Assembly: GCA_036554605.1 (NCBI GenBank)
Contig: DATBMY010000220.1
Coordinates: 1 to 14,613 of the forward strand
Source of the DNA: DATBMY01 sp036554605
GTDB taxonomy: Bacteria > Acidobacteriota > Blastocatellia > UBA7656
Length of the DNA: 14,613 nucleotides
Direction: 5' to 3'
A program made the translations under genes and the position numbers. A model generated the notes under the pieces. That model saw only the letters and a program-made list of their open reading frames with translations. It made no database searches and was not told the origin of the DNA. Shown piece after piece: positions 7,230 through 12,597 of this stretch (its first letter is position 1; each line of letters begins with the position of its first letter).

Positions 7230-8261
7230 TCCTTCGTACGCCATGGCGAGCATTTCCGTCTCGCGGCTCTCGCCGGCCCCGAGCCGCAATGCTTCGCCTT
7301 GCTCGGCGGCGCGGCTTAAGACCGGAAGCGACGCGCAGGGCTCAAGCGCCATCAGGTAGGTCGAGCCCCACCAGGGATAGTTCATCCCTCCGCGAAATAC
7401 TTGCCAGTACCATAAATGCTTAAACAGCTCGGCCTCATATCTGAGCGCAAAGCCTACGCGCAGGCGCTCGTTGGTAACCGCGTACCAGCCATCGCTTATC
7501 TCTTCGAGAAATATCATGTCCTGCGATGCCGCTTCCGGCCCGGGTATGCGCGATATGTCGATTTCGCCGCCGTCAACCGCTTCGGCCATCGGCCACCGGC
7601 TCGTCTGCCCGCCCTTGAGTCGCGAAGTCGCCGAAGTAAACTCCTCAAGCGTCTTTATGCGGCAATCGGGCAGGTCTATGCGACAGCTTTCGTCAATGAA
7701 AGGCCATCCGAAGGCCGGGTGATGGCCCCATGTAAAATCTACGTCCTGTCCGCCCTCGTTGGTCACCCTCTCGCGCATGCGCAGGGTTGATTCATTGCGT
7801 CTAAGGCCGAGCGTTTTTACCAGCCGGAACGGAGTGCGCACGGTGCGGACCTCGAATCTCACTTCTATCTCGTCCGGCTCGTCCCTGGTTATAACGTACT
7901 GCCAGGGTAGCAAGAGAACTTCACCGTGCTGGCCAATCTCCGCGCCTTGATGAAGCGACGGGCTGCCGCAATTTGGAAATAGCTCTTGCCAGCCGCCCTC
8001 GTAATAATCCATGTGCGGTCCGGCCGCGCGCCAGCTTGTAGGCAAAAAGTGCGAGCGCTCGCGCAGGCCTGATCGGGACCGCCAGAGGAAATCGATATCG
8101 CGGGGCTTGTAGAGAAACTCGTATATATCTGTGCCTTTGTCGGCGAGCACCGTCACGCGCAGCTTCTCGTTTTCGAGCGCCACGGCCCTGTAGCCTCTAT
8201 AAATGAATTCGGTGATGCGGCAGCCGTAGTTGCGATTATGGTGGTATGCTTGATAATCCAT
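7191..8261 (-). CDS. Aldose 1-epimerase-like protein (galactose mutarotase fold)
   Basis: A 356-residue cytosolic protein of the galactose mutarotase-like superfamily, whose members interconvert sugar anomers or bind sugars in a large beta-sandwich. Visible features: the N-terminal RVTVLADKGTDIYEFLY (35-51), EGGWQELFPNCG (88-99), WGHHPAFGWPF (178-188) carrying a likely catalytic His, and LMALEPCASLP (303-313) near the usual position of the catalytic Glu. The length fits the larger members related to DUF4432 rather than classic GalM. ATG at 8261 has a weak GAGAGAG site. It is divergent from queC, with 112 bases between the starts. Oddity: the natural family sequence seems to end at MAYEG (340-344), and the last 12 residues, TDRGQGAGVRGL, are encoded exactly by the heptamer repeat at 7194-7229. 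The substrate is unknown. Confidence 0.82.
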   Translation of the reverse strand: MDYQAYHHNRNYGCRITEFIYRGYRAVALENEKLRVTVLADKGTDIYEFLYKPRDIDFLWRSRSGLRERSHFLPTSWRAAGPHMDYYEGGWQELFPNCGSPSLHQGAEIGQHGEVLLLPWQYVITRDEPDEIEVRFEVRTVRTPFRLVKTLGLRRNESTLRMRERVTNEGGQDVDFTWGHHPAFGWPFIDESCRIDLPDCRIKTLEEFTSATSRLKGGQTSRWPMAEAVDGGEIDISRIPGPEAASQDMIFLEEISDGWYAVTNERLRVGFALRYEAELFKHLWYWQVFRGGMNYPWWGSTYLMALEPCASLPVLSRAAEQGEALRLGAGESRETEMLAMAYEGTDRGQGAGVRGL

Positions 8262-8312
8262 CTGGCTCTCTCGTCGGGTCAGTAGATTACCACGCAGGCC
8301 CTCTATAAGTGA

Positions 8313-8328
8313 AACCTCGCCCGAGGTT
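8313..8328. repeat. Inverted repeat in the queC / epimerase divergent spacer
   Basis: AACCTCG (8313-8319) and CGAGGTT (8322-8328) form a 7-bp inverted repeat around two bases, 45 bases before the queC ATG. It could be a regulator site or a small leader hairpin. It does not match the conserved parts of preQ1 riboswitches as I know them. Confidence 0.35.
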
Positions 8329-8373
8329 GAATCCTTTGCGAGGCTATGCGATAACTCGCCGGGGTGAACGCGT

Positions 8374-9072
8374 ATGACCGGAAAGAAAAAAGCGGTGGTG
8401 CTTCTCAGCGGCGGCCTCGATTCAACGACCGTTCTCGCCGTGGCCGTCTCCGAAGGCTATGATGTTTACGCAATGTCGTTTCGATACGGGCAACGCCACC
8501 GCATAGAGCTTGAGAGCGCCGCCCGCGTGGCCTCCGCCTTTGGTGTCAAAAAACATCTGACCCTGGACGTGGACCTTCGCGCCATAGGCGGCTCGGCGCT
8601 CACCGATGATATAGATGTTCCGAAAGGGCGAGAGCCCGACCAGATCGCCGCGGGCATCCCCGTAACCTATGTGCCCGCGCGCAACACGCTCTTCTTATCG
8701 TTCGCGCTCGCCTGGGCCGAAGTGCTCGGCGCCGAAGATATATTCATCGGCGTCAATGCTCTCGACTACAGCGGCTATCCCGATTGCCGGCCGGAATTCA
8801 CGGAGGCGTTCGAGCGAATGGCGAATCTCGCGACGAAGGCCGGAGTCGAGGGAAGACAGCGGTTGCGCCTTCATACGCCGCTCATCTCTATGACGAAAGC
8901 AGAGATTATAAGGACCGGCCTAAGGCTCGGCGTTGACTATAGCCTGACGCACAGCTGCTATGACCCGGCGCCCGAAGGGCTGTCGTGTGGCAAGTGCGAC
9001 AGTTGCCAGCTACGGCTAAAAGGCTTTGCCGAGGCGGGCGCGGGCGATCCCTTAGCCTATGCCGCTGAGTGA
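8374..9072 (+). CDS. queC: 7-cyano-7-deazaguanine synthase QueC
   Basis: QueC converts 7-carboxy-7-deazaguanine (CDG) to preQ0 using ATP and ammonia, a cytosolic step in queuosine biosynthesis. The 232-residue length is normal. The ATP-pyrophosphatase P-loop is SGGLDST (12-18). Further family marks are YGQRHRIEL (38-46), VPARNTLFL (100-108) and GVNALDYSGYPDCRPEF (126-142). The structural zinc site is intact: Cys195 in THSC, then Cys205, Cys208 and Cys211 in SCGKCDSC. ATG at 8374 has GGGGTGA six bases upstream. No other queuosine genes (queD, queE, queF, tgt) are in the window, so it is encoded apart from them or as part of a dispersed pathway. The gene after it begins 90 bases downstream on the same strand and has no obvious link to the pathway. 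Function is confident. Confidence 0.97.
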   Translation: MTGKKKAVVLLSGGLDSTTVLAVAVSEGYDVYAMSFRYGQRHRIELESAARVASAFGVKKHLTLDVDLRAIGGSALTDDIDVPKGREPDQIAAGIPVTYVPARNTLFLSFALAWAEVLGAEDIFIGVNALDYSGYPDCRPEFTEAFERMANLATKAGVEGRQRLRLHTPLISMTKAEIIRTGLRLGVDYSLTHSCYDPAPEGLSCGKCDSCQLRLKGFAEAGAGDPLAYAAE

Positions 9073-9162
9073 CGGGGAGCGCAGGTCCGCTAGTTTGACC
9101 GCGCGGCTGTGCTGGTGAGAGCATGTAATTGACGAAAGGGCGCTTGTGATAAGGGGGAGAAC

Positions 9163-9387
9163 GTGGATAAAGAGAAAAGAGAAGCAGGAACGAATCAACC
9201 TGATCAAGAAGACGCTGCTCTCATAGATAAGGTCGAAGACCGCGTGGAAGCTGAAATGAAGCTGGTCGAAGGTCGCGCCAAGGAGAGCGTAGGCCAGGGC
9301 ATGCACGACGAAAAGCTCGAACAGGAAGGGCGCAAGTTAAAAGAGGAAGGCGAGCGAGAGATAGAAGACCAGCTTCACAATAAGTGA
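9163..9387 (+). CDS. Small charged CsbD-like stress protein
   Basis: A 74-residue, highly hydrophilic protein made mostly of Glu, Lys, Arg, Asp and Gln. It uses a GTG start with a strong GGGGGAG site five bases upstream. Residues 33-65 carry two segments of the type seen in CsbD-family proteins: LVEGRAKESVGQGMHDEKLE followed by QEGRKLKEEGERE, compared with the usual VEGKAKEAVGK-xxx-DEKLEAEGK pattern. CsbD proteins are general stress-response proteins of unclear mechanism, often disordered or helical. The first 30 residues are extra and acidic. It could also be an unrelated amphipathic or coiled-coil protein, so the family call is moderate. It is 90 bases downstream of queC on the same strand and convergent with the small TPR gene, the stops being 25 bases apart across a hairpin. 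Confidence 0.7.
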   Translation: MDKEKREAGTNQPDQEDAALIDKVEDRVEAEMKLVEGRAKESVGQGMHDEKLEQEGRKLKEEGEREIEDQLHNK

Positions 9388-9398
9388 TTCTTAAATGT

Positions 9399-9437
9399 AG
9401 AGGCGCTCGCGGCTATTCCAGCGCTTCGAGCGCCTCT
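9399..9437. terminator. Hairpin between convergent genes, overlapping the TPR gene 3' end
   Basis: AGAGGCGCTCG (9399-9409) and CGAGCGCCTCT (9427-9437) form a perfect 11-bp inverted repeat with a 17-base loop. The right arm lies within the last codons of the minus-strand TPR gene (stop 9413-9415). The hairpin could end transcripts from both sides, but neither side has a strong T-tract. Confidence 0.5.
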
Positions 9438-9724
9438 CTAATCTCGCTACTGGTCCGTTGATCCTTCGCGGCCATCGCGGCATCGAGGCCCTGGCGGTAT
9501 ATGGTGCGAGCATTCTCTAGCTGACCCATGTGGGCAAGCAATCGGCCGAGATGATAATAGGCCGCGACATAATTGGGATCGCGGGCAATAACTTCCTGTA
9601 ACTGCGCGGCGGCTTCGATGGCGCGGTTCTCTTTCTCCAATTCCAGCGCGAGCGCGTATCGCGAAAAAGAGTCGTTCGGGTCCGCGACCAAAAACTCTTC
9701 CAGCATTTCCCGTCGTGTCTTCAT
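9413..9724 (-). CDS. Small TPR protein
   Basis: A 103-residue cytosolic protein with no signal peptide, made of about two and a half TPR units: MLEEFLVADPNDSFSRYALA (7-26), LEKENRAIEAAAQLQEVIAR followed by DPNYVAAYYHLGRLLAHMGQ, and LENARTIYRQGLDAAMAAKD near 73-92. Stand-alone TPR proteins of this size and pattern occur in many bacteria and are probably protein-protein adaptors with no known function. ATG at 9724 has only a weak AAGAAG site. A 30-residue membrane ORF ends 25 bases upstream on the same strand and may share its transcript. Its 3' end overlaps a hairpin shared with the convergent CsbD-like gene. Confidence 0.8.
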   Translation of the reverse strand: MKTRREMLEEFLVADPNDSFSRYALALELEKENRAIEAAAQLQEVIARDPNYVAAYYHLGRLLAHMGQLENARTIYRQGLDAAMAAKDQRTSSEIREALEALE

Positions 9725-9749
9725 CTTCTTGCAATCCGTCGCGCACGGC

Positions 9750-9842
9750 TCAGTCGCCGCGCAGCCCGTGCCGGTAAAATAGAAAGATCAGCGCAAGAAA
9801 TGCGCCTATATATATGATAAGCACAAGGGAAGCTGCGTTCAC
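9750..9842 (-). CDS. Possible 30-residue single-helix membrane protein
   Basis: On the minus strand a GTG at 9842 opens a frame ending at TGA (9750-9752). It encodes 30 residues: a short polar start, one continuous hydrophobic helix (SLVLIIYIGAFLALIFLFY, residues 5-23) and a positively charged tail RHGLRGD, the usual topology for an inner-membrane protein with the tail in the cytoplasm. GGCAGG lies just upstream as a plausible ribosome binding site, and an in-frame TAA further upstream means this GTG is the only good start. The small TPR gene starts 25 bases downstream. The pattern resembles very short CcmD-like proteins, but no cytochrome c maturation genes are present, so that link is weak. 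Its small size makes a chance ORF possible. Confidence 0.45.
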   Translation of the reverse strand: MNAASLVLIIYIGAFLALIFLFYRHGLRGD

Positions 9843-9881
9843 CTGCCTGCCAGTGCGTTATAACTGAAGTTAGCAGGGACA

Positions 9882-9950
9882 AGTTCAGAGTTCACGCTAA
9901 GAGCGTGCCTGATATAACGCGATCGCAAGCTGAAGCTTGAACTCTAAACA
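9882..9950. repeat. Intergenic repeat element of nested inverted repeats
   Basis: The element lies between rplS and the small membrane ORF, both on the minus strand. Outer arms AGTTCAGAGTTCA (9882-9894) and TGAACTCTAAACA (9938-9950) pair at 11 of 13 positions. Inside are the perfect hairpin CACGCT-AAG-AGCGTG (9893-9907) and the palindrome AAGCT-GA-AGCTT (9927-9938). It lies 16-84 bases past the rplS stop and may serve as a terminator or 3'-end structure. It looks like a dispersed intergenic repeat rather than a gene; it encodes nothing. Confidence 0.55.
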
Positions 9951-9965
9951 TTCCCATCACAATAT

Positions 9966-10436
9966 CTACTCGGTCGCGCTGTCGGCTGGAGGTTCAGCCT
10001 GGACCTCGGCCGGCGCCTGTGTCGGCTCGGCCGGAACGGCCTTACCGGCCGACTGGGCCGAAGCGGCGGCGGCGGCGGCGCGCTCGCCGCGCACATCACG
10101 CTCGCGGATGCGAGCGGCCTTGCCTCGAAGCTTGCGCAGGTAATAGAGCTTGGCGCGACGGACCCGGCCCCTGCGCACGACGTCTATGCGATCGATGACG
10201 CTCGCGTGAAGCGGGAATATGCGCTCGACGCCGACGCCGAAACTGGTTTTGCGCACGGTGATAGTTTCGCGCACGCCCGAATGCTTGCGGGCTATGACGA
10301 CTCCCTCGAATGCCTGAATGCGCTCTTTGTCGCCTTCCTTGATTCGCACGTGAACGCGAACGGTGTCCCCGGGCTGAAACTGCGGTAAATCATTGCGGAG
10401 CTGTCGATCCTCGACAGCCTGGACTACTTGATTCAT
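9966..10436 (-). CDS. rplS: 50S ribosomal protein L19 with Ala/Pro-rich C-terminal tail
   Basis: L19 sits at the 30S-50S interface of the ribosome. The core is standard: MNQVVQAVEDRQLRNDLPQF at the start, then FQPGDTVRVHVRIKEGDKER, QAFEGVVIARKHSG, TVRKTSFGVGVERIFPLH and YYLRKLRGKAARIRE (about residues 98-112). ATG at 10436 is chosen because GAGGGG is upstream at a good distance; an in-frame GTG five codons earlier overlaps that site. The protein is 156 residues, against roughly 115-120 usually. The extra 40 are a low-complexity tail: an Ala run from GCN triplets, then Ala/Pro/Glu/Gln with an acidic end. The tail is probably disordered. It is the last gene of the rpsP-khpA-rimM-trmD-rplS block, 52 bases after trmD with a hairpin in between. 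Confidence 0.97.
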   Translation of the reverse strand: MNQVVQAVEDRQLRNDLPQFQPGDTVRVHVRIKEGDKERIQAFEGVVIARKHSGVRETITVRKTSFGVGVERIFPLHASVIDRIDVVRRGRVRRAKLYYLRKLRGKAARIRERDVRGERAAAAAASAQSAGKAVPAEPTQAPAEVQAEPPADSATE

Positions 10437-10470
10437 GGCGATTCCCCTCACTGCTTAAACTTTTTTATTT

Positions 10471-10489
10471 AGCCTTCAACCAGAAGGCT
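10471..10489 (-). promoter_or_regulatory. Hairpin in the trmD-rplS spacer
   Basis: AGCCTTC (10471-10477) and GAAGGCT (10483-10489) make a perfect 7-bp stem with a five-base loop, beginning at the first base of the trmD stop codon. The bases after it on the minus strand are A-rich, not T-rich, so it is not a classic terminator. It lies about 23 bases upstream of the rplS ribosome binding site and could set relative expression, mark an RNA-processing site or bind a regulator. Confidence 0.45.
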
Positions 10490-11223
10490 CAAATCTCGTC
10501 AATATCTCTCAGGACCTTCTCCACATCTCGCCGCTCGTCATCCGGCAGCGCCTCGATCAGGTCCGGTCTGCGGCGGGCGGTCTTTTCAATGGCCTTGCGC
10601 CGCCGCCACGCTTCTATCTCGGCATGGTGCCCGCTCAATAAGATGTCAGGCACTCGATAGCCACGATACTCGGCCGGTCTCGTGTAATGCGGATAATCGA
10701 GCAGCCCGCCTACGAAGGACTCGGTCTCGGCCGATTGCTCGCAACCGAGCGCGCCCGGCAAAAGGCGCGTCACGGCGTCAACGACGACCATCGCCGGTAT
10801 CTCGCCGCCCGAAAGCACGTAGTCGCCGATCGAAAGCTCGTCGCTTACCAGGTGCTCGGCAACGCGCTCGTCTATGCCTTCGTAGCGGCCGCATATCAAA
10901 ACAACGCGGTCCTTGCGCGAGTACTCCTGAGCGATCTGCTGATCAAAGAGCCTGCCCTGCGGCGAAAGCAGTACCACATCAAGGCCCGCCGCGCCTTCGG
11001 TTATAGCCTCGACCGCGCGAAATAGTGGCTCGGGCTTCATGACCATGCCGGCCCCCCCGCCAAAAGGGCGGTCATCTACCTGCCGGTGCCGGTCATAGGT
11101 CGAGTCGCGCAGGTCGTGTATATTAATCTCGACAAGGCCCGCCTCGACTGCGCGGCGAATTATTCCAAAATCAAAGACCCCGCGAAATATATCCGGGAAA
11201 ATCGTTATAATATCGAACCGCAT
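10489..11223 (-). CDS. trmD: tRNA (guanine-N1-)-methyltransferase TrmD
   Basis: TrmD methylates N1 of G37 in tRNAs with a G at position 36, using S-adenosylmethionine, and so prevents +1 frameshifting; it is usually essential. At 244 residues it is typical in length. Family motifs are FDIITIFPDIF (3-13), DDRPFGGGAGMVM (50-62), LLSPQGRLF (85-93), GRYEGIDERV (112-121) and SIGDYVLSGGE (131-141), the last two building the trefoil-knot SAM site; a C-terminal helical domain (RRKAIEKTARRRPDL) follows. It should act as a dimer in the cytosol. ATG at 11223 is 29 bases after the rimM stop. There is no clear ribosome binding site, so translation may rely on coupling to rimM. It sits between rimM and rplS as in most bacteria. 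Confidence 0.98.
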   Translation of the reverse strand: MRFDIITIFPDIFRGVFDFGIIRRAVEAGLVEINIHDLRDSTYDRHRQVDDRPFGGGAGMVMKPEPLFRAVEAITEGAAGLDVVLLSPQGRLFDQQIAQEYSRKDRVVLICGRYEGIDERVAEHLVSDELSIGDYVLSGGEIPAMVVVDAVTRLLPGALGCEQSAETESFVGGLLDYPHYTRPAEYRGYRVPDILLSGHHAEIEAWRRRKAIEKTARRRPDLIEALPDDERRDVEKVLRDIDEI

Positions 11224-11252
11224 AACAGATTGCGGACTGAAAAATACTAGCT

Positions 11253-11792
11253 CTACAATTCCAGGAGCCCTTCGGGCGGCTCAATCACTATTCGCCCGGC
11301 TTCAAAGTCCGGCTCGCCGCAAATATCGACCGCGAACGGAACGAGTCTCTCTCTGCCGTCCGCCCCTTCGATAACGAGCACGTCGGTCCCGCCCGTGCGC
11401 AGCAGCCTGACGACCCGGCCGATACTCTCACCCGTTTCTCTCACCGCTTCCAGCCCTATCAACTGGTATTCGTAGAACTCATCCTGGTCGAGTTCAAGCG
11501 CGTCAGATTCAGAGATCACCAGTCGCCCGCCTACAAGCCGCTCGGCTGCCGACATCGTGTCGTAACCTTCGAATTTAAAGATCACCCGGTCCTTGTGGAA
11601 CCACTGGTCTTCGACTTTTAGCCGAAGCCGCTCGCCCGCGGGCATCCAAACAATAACTTCTTCAAGCTCTTGAAAACGCTCCGGGAAGTCCGTTTCGATG
11701 CTACAGGCAACCTCGCCCTTTATGCCGCGAGCTTTCGCTATACGCGCTATCACTACATCTTCCGGCTCCCCTTTGTCGCCCACGCTCGCCAC
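11253..11792 (-). CDS. rimM: 16S rRNA processing / 30S maturation protein RimM
   Basis: RimM binds S19 and the 16S rRNA 3' domain and helps the 30S head mature. The 179-residue product has the N-terminal RimM domain (VVIARIAKARGIKGEVACSI near 13-32, then VIFKFEGYDTMSAAERLVG) and a PRC-barrel-like C-terminal domain (from about 105, YEYQLIGLEAV, TGESIGRVVRLL, GGTDVLVIEG, VPFAVDICGEPDFEAGRIVI). The start is GTG at 11792, overlapping the khpA stop as TAGTG, so it is probably translated by reinitiation. A second GTG three codons in is also possible. It belongs to the rpsP-khpA-rimM-trmD-rplS unit and is followed after 29 bases by trmD. Function is well supported by sequence and neighbours. Confidence 0.96.
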   Translation of the reverse strand: MASVGDKGEPEDVVIARIAKARGIKGEVACSIETDFPERFQELEEVIVWMPAGERLRLKVEDQWFHKDRVIFKFEGYDTMSAAERLVGGRLVISESDALELDQDEFYEYQLIGLEAVRETGESIGRVVRLLRTGGTDVLVIEGADGRERLVPFAVDICGEPDFEAGRIVIEPPEGLLEL

Positions 11793-12037
11793 TACTCTAA
11801 GATCTCAAGCACGAAACGCTTCTTCAACTTCATGCCTGCCGCGCGCAACAGAGTCCTGATCGCGCGAGCCGTGCGCCCTTGCTTGCCTATAACCTTGCCG
11901 AGGTCCGGCGGGGCAACCCTTAGCTCTAGCACGGTGGTCGTTTCCCCGTCTATCTCTTTGACCTGTACCTCGTCAGGGTTGTCCACAAGGGCCTTGGCGA
12001 TTGTCTCGACAACCTCCCTCAGCGAACTGTCGTCCAT
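11792..12037 (-). CDS. khpA: KH-domain RNA-binding protein KhpA
   Basis: This 81-residue protein is almost all a single type II-like KH fold with the RNA-binding GxxG loop as GKQG (51-54) in PDLGKVIGKQGRTARAIRTL, preceded by VLELRVAP and followed by the basic KLKKRFVLEIL. KhpA (also called YlqC) pairs with KhpB/Jag in several bacteria and affects cell-envelope growth and small-RNA or mRNA stability; KhpB is not in this window. It uses ATG at 12037 with GGAGG six to seven bases upstream. It lies between rpsP (110 bases upstream) and rimM (overlapping by one base as TAGTG), an arrangement shared by many Gram-positive and Acidobacteriota genomes. No second KH domain or extension is seen. Confidence 0.93.
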   Translation of the reverse strand: MDDSSLREVVETIAKALVDNPDEVQVKEIDGETTTVLELRVAPPDLGKVIGKQGRTARAIRTLLRAAGMKLKKRFVLEILE

Positions 12038-12146
12038 ATGTCGCCTCCTTCAGAGCATCGAATAGGGAGGAAGGACGCGAGGCGCGACCATCATAAAAAC
12101 GCGCACAAGACAAAGGCCCGATAGCTCGCCGTCCGGCCGCGCGCCT

Positions 12147-12407
12147 TCAGCTTGTCGCTTCGGCGTTTGTGGCGGCGGGCTGGCGTTTTATAAGGCTACG
12201 CACCGTTTCGGTGGGCTGCGCTCCGCGTTCTATCCAGTAAGATATCCGCTCCTGGTTGATCTTGACTTCAGCCGGGTTGCGGCAAGGGTCATAATAGCCA
12301 ACCGACTCGACAAAACGGCCATCACGTTTAGACCGCTTTTCAGCTACAACAATTCTATAGAAGGGCTTCTTCTTGGCGCCCATTCTGGTCAGCCTGATTG
12401 AAAGCAA
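12147..12407 (-). CDS. rpsP: 30S ribosomal protein S16 (TTG start)
   Basis: S16 binds 16S rRNA and stabilises the 5'/central domain of the 30S subunit. The 86-residue product begins MLSIRLTRMGAKKKPFYRIV, the classic family start, followed by VAEKRSKRDGRFVESVGYYD (21-40) and AEVKINQERISYWIERGAQP (46-65), ending in a short Ala/Thr tail; the length is normal. The start is TTG at 12405-12407, with GGAGG seven bases upstream. The preceding codon is ATT and no ATG or GTG is in frame nearby, so TTG is nearly certain. This rarely used start may hold S16 synthesis down. A nested hairpin lies about 23 bases upstream. It is the first gene of the S16-KhpA-RimM-TrmD-L19 unit. Confidence 0.97.
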   Translation of the reverse strand: MLSIRLTRMGAKKKPFYRIVVAEKRSKRDGRFVESVGYYDPCRNPAEVKINQERISYWIERGAQPTETVRSLIKRQPAATNAEATS

Positions 12408-12429
12408 AATGCACCTCCAAGCTCGATAT

Positions 12430-12474
12430 GATCAACCGATCTGGTTATCCTGCCGATAAAGCGTCAGGTTGATC
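12430..12474 (-). promoter_or_regulatory. Nested hairpin in the rpsP leader
   Basis: GATCAACC (12430-12437) and GGTTGATC (12467-12474) are perfect 8-bp inverted arms. Inside them TTATC (12445-12449) and GATAA (12455-12459) form a second stem with a five-base loop. The structure sits about 23 bases upstream of the rpsP TTG start and just outside its ribosome binding site, where ribosomal-protein leaders often fold. It does not match a leader family I can name. Confidence 0.45.
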
Positions 12475-12597
12475 GTTTAAGAAAACAAAAAGTTAATATT
12501 GAAAACTCCGATCCGGCGGCATGAGATACTCAAGGATAAGAACCCGAAAGCTTTCAACGCGCGTCGCTAAGGGCTAATTATATCCGAAAAGAGCCCC

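Noticed and set aside
8262..8373. PreQ1 riboswitch ahead of queC
   Set aside because: The spacer has a short inverted repeat but not the conserved C-rich and A-rich parts of preQ1 aptamers, as far as can be judged by eye.
10461..10489. Rho-independent terminator between trmD and rplS
   Set aside because: The hairpin is followed on the transcribed strand by A residues rather than T residues; the T run is on the wrong side.
12570..12597. Terminator after ffh (GGGCT/AGCCC)
   Set aside because: Only a 5-bp stem with a long loop and no T-tract.
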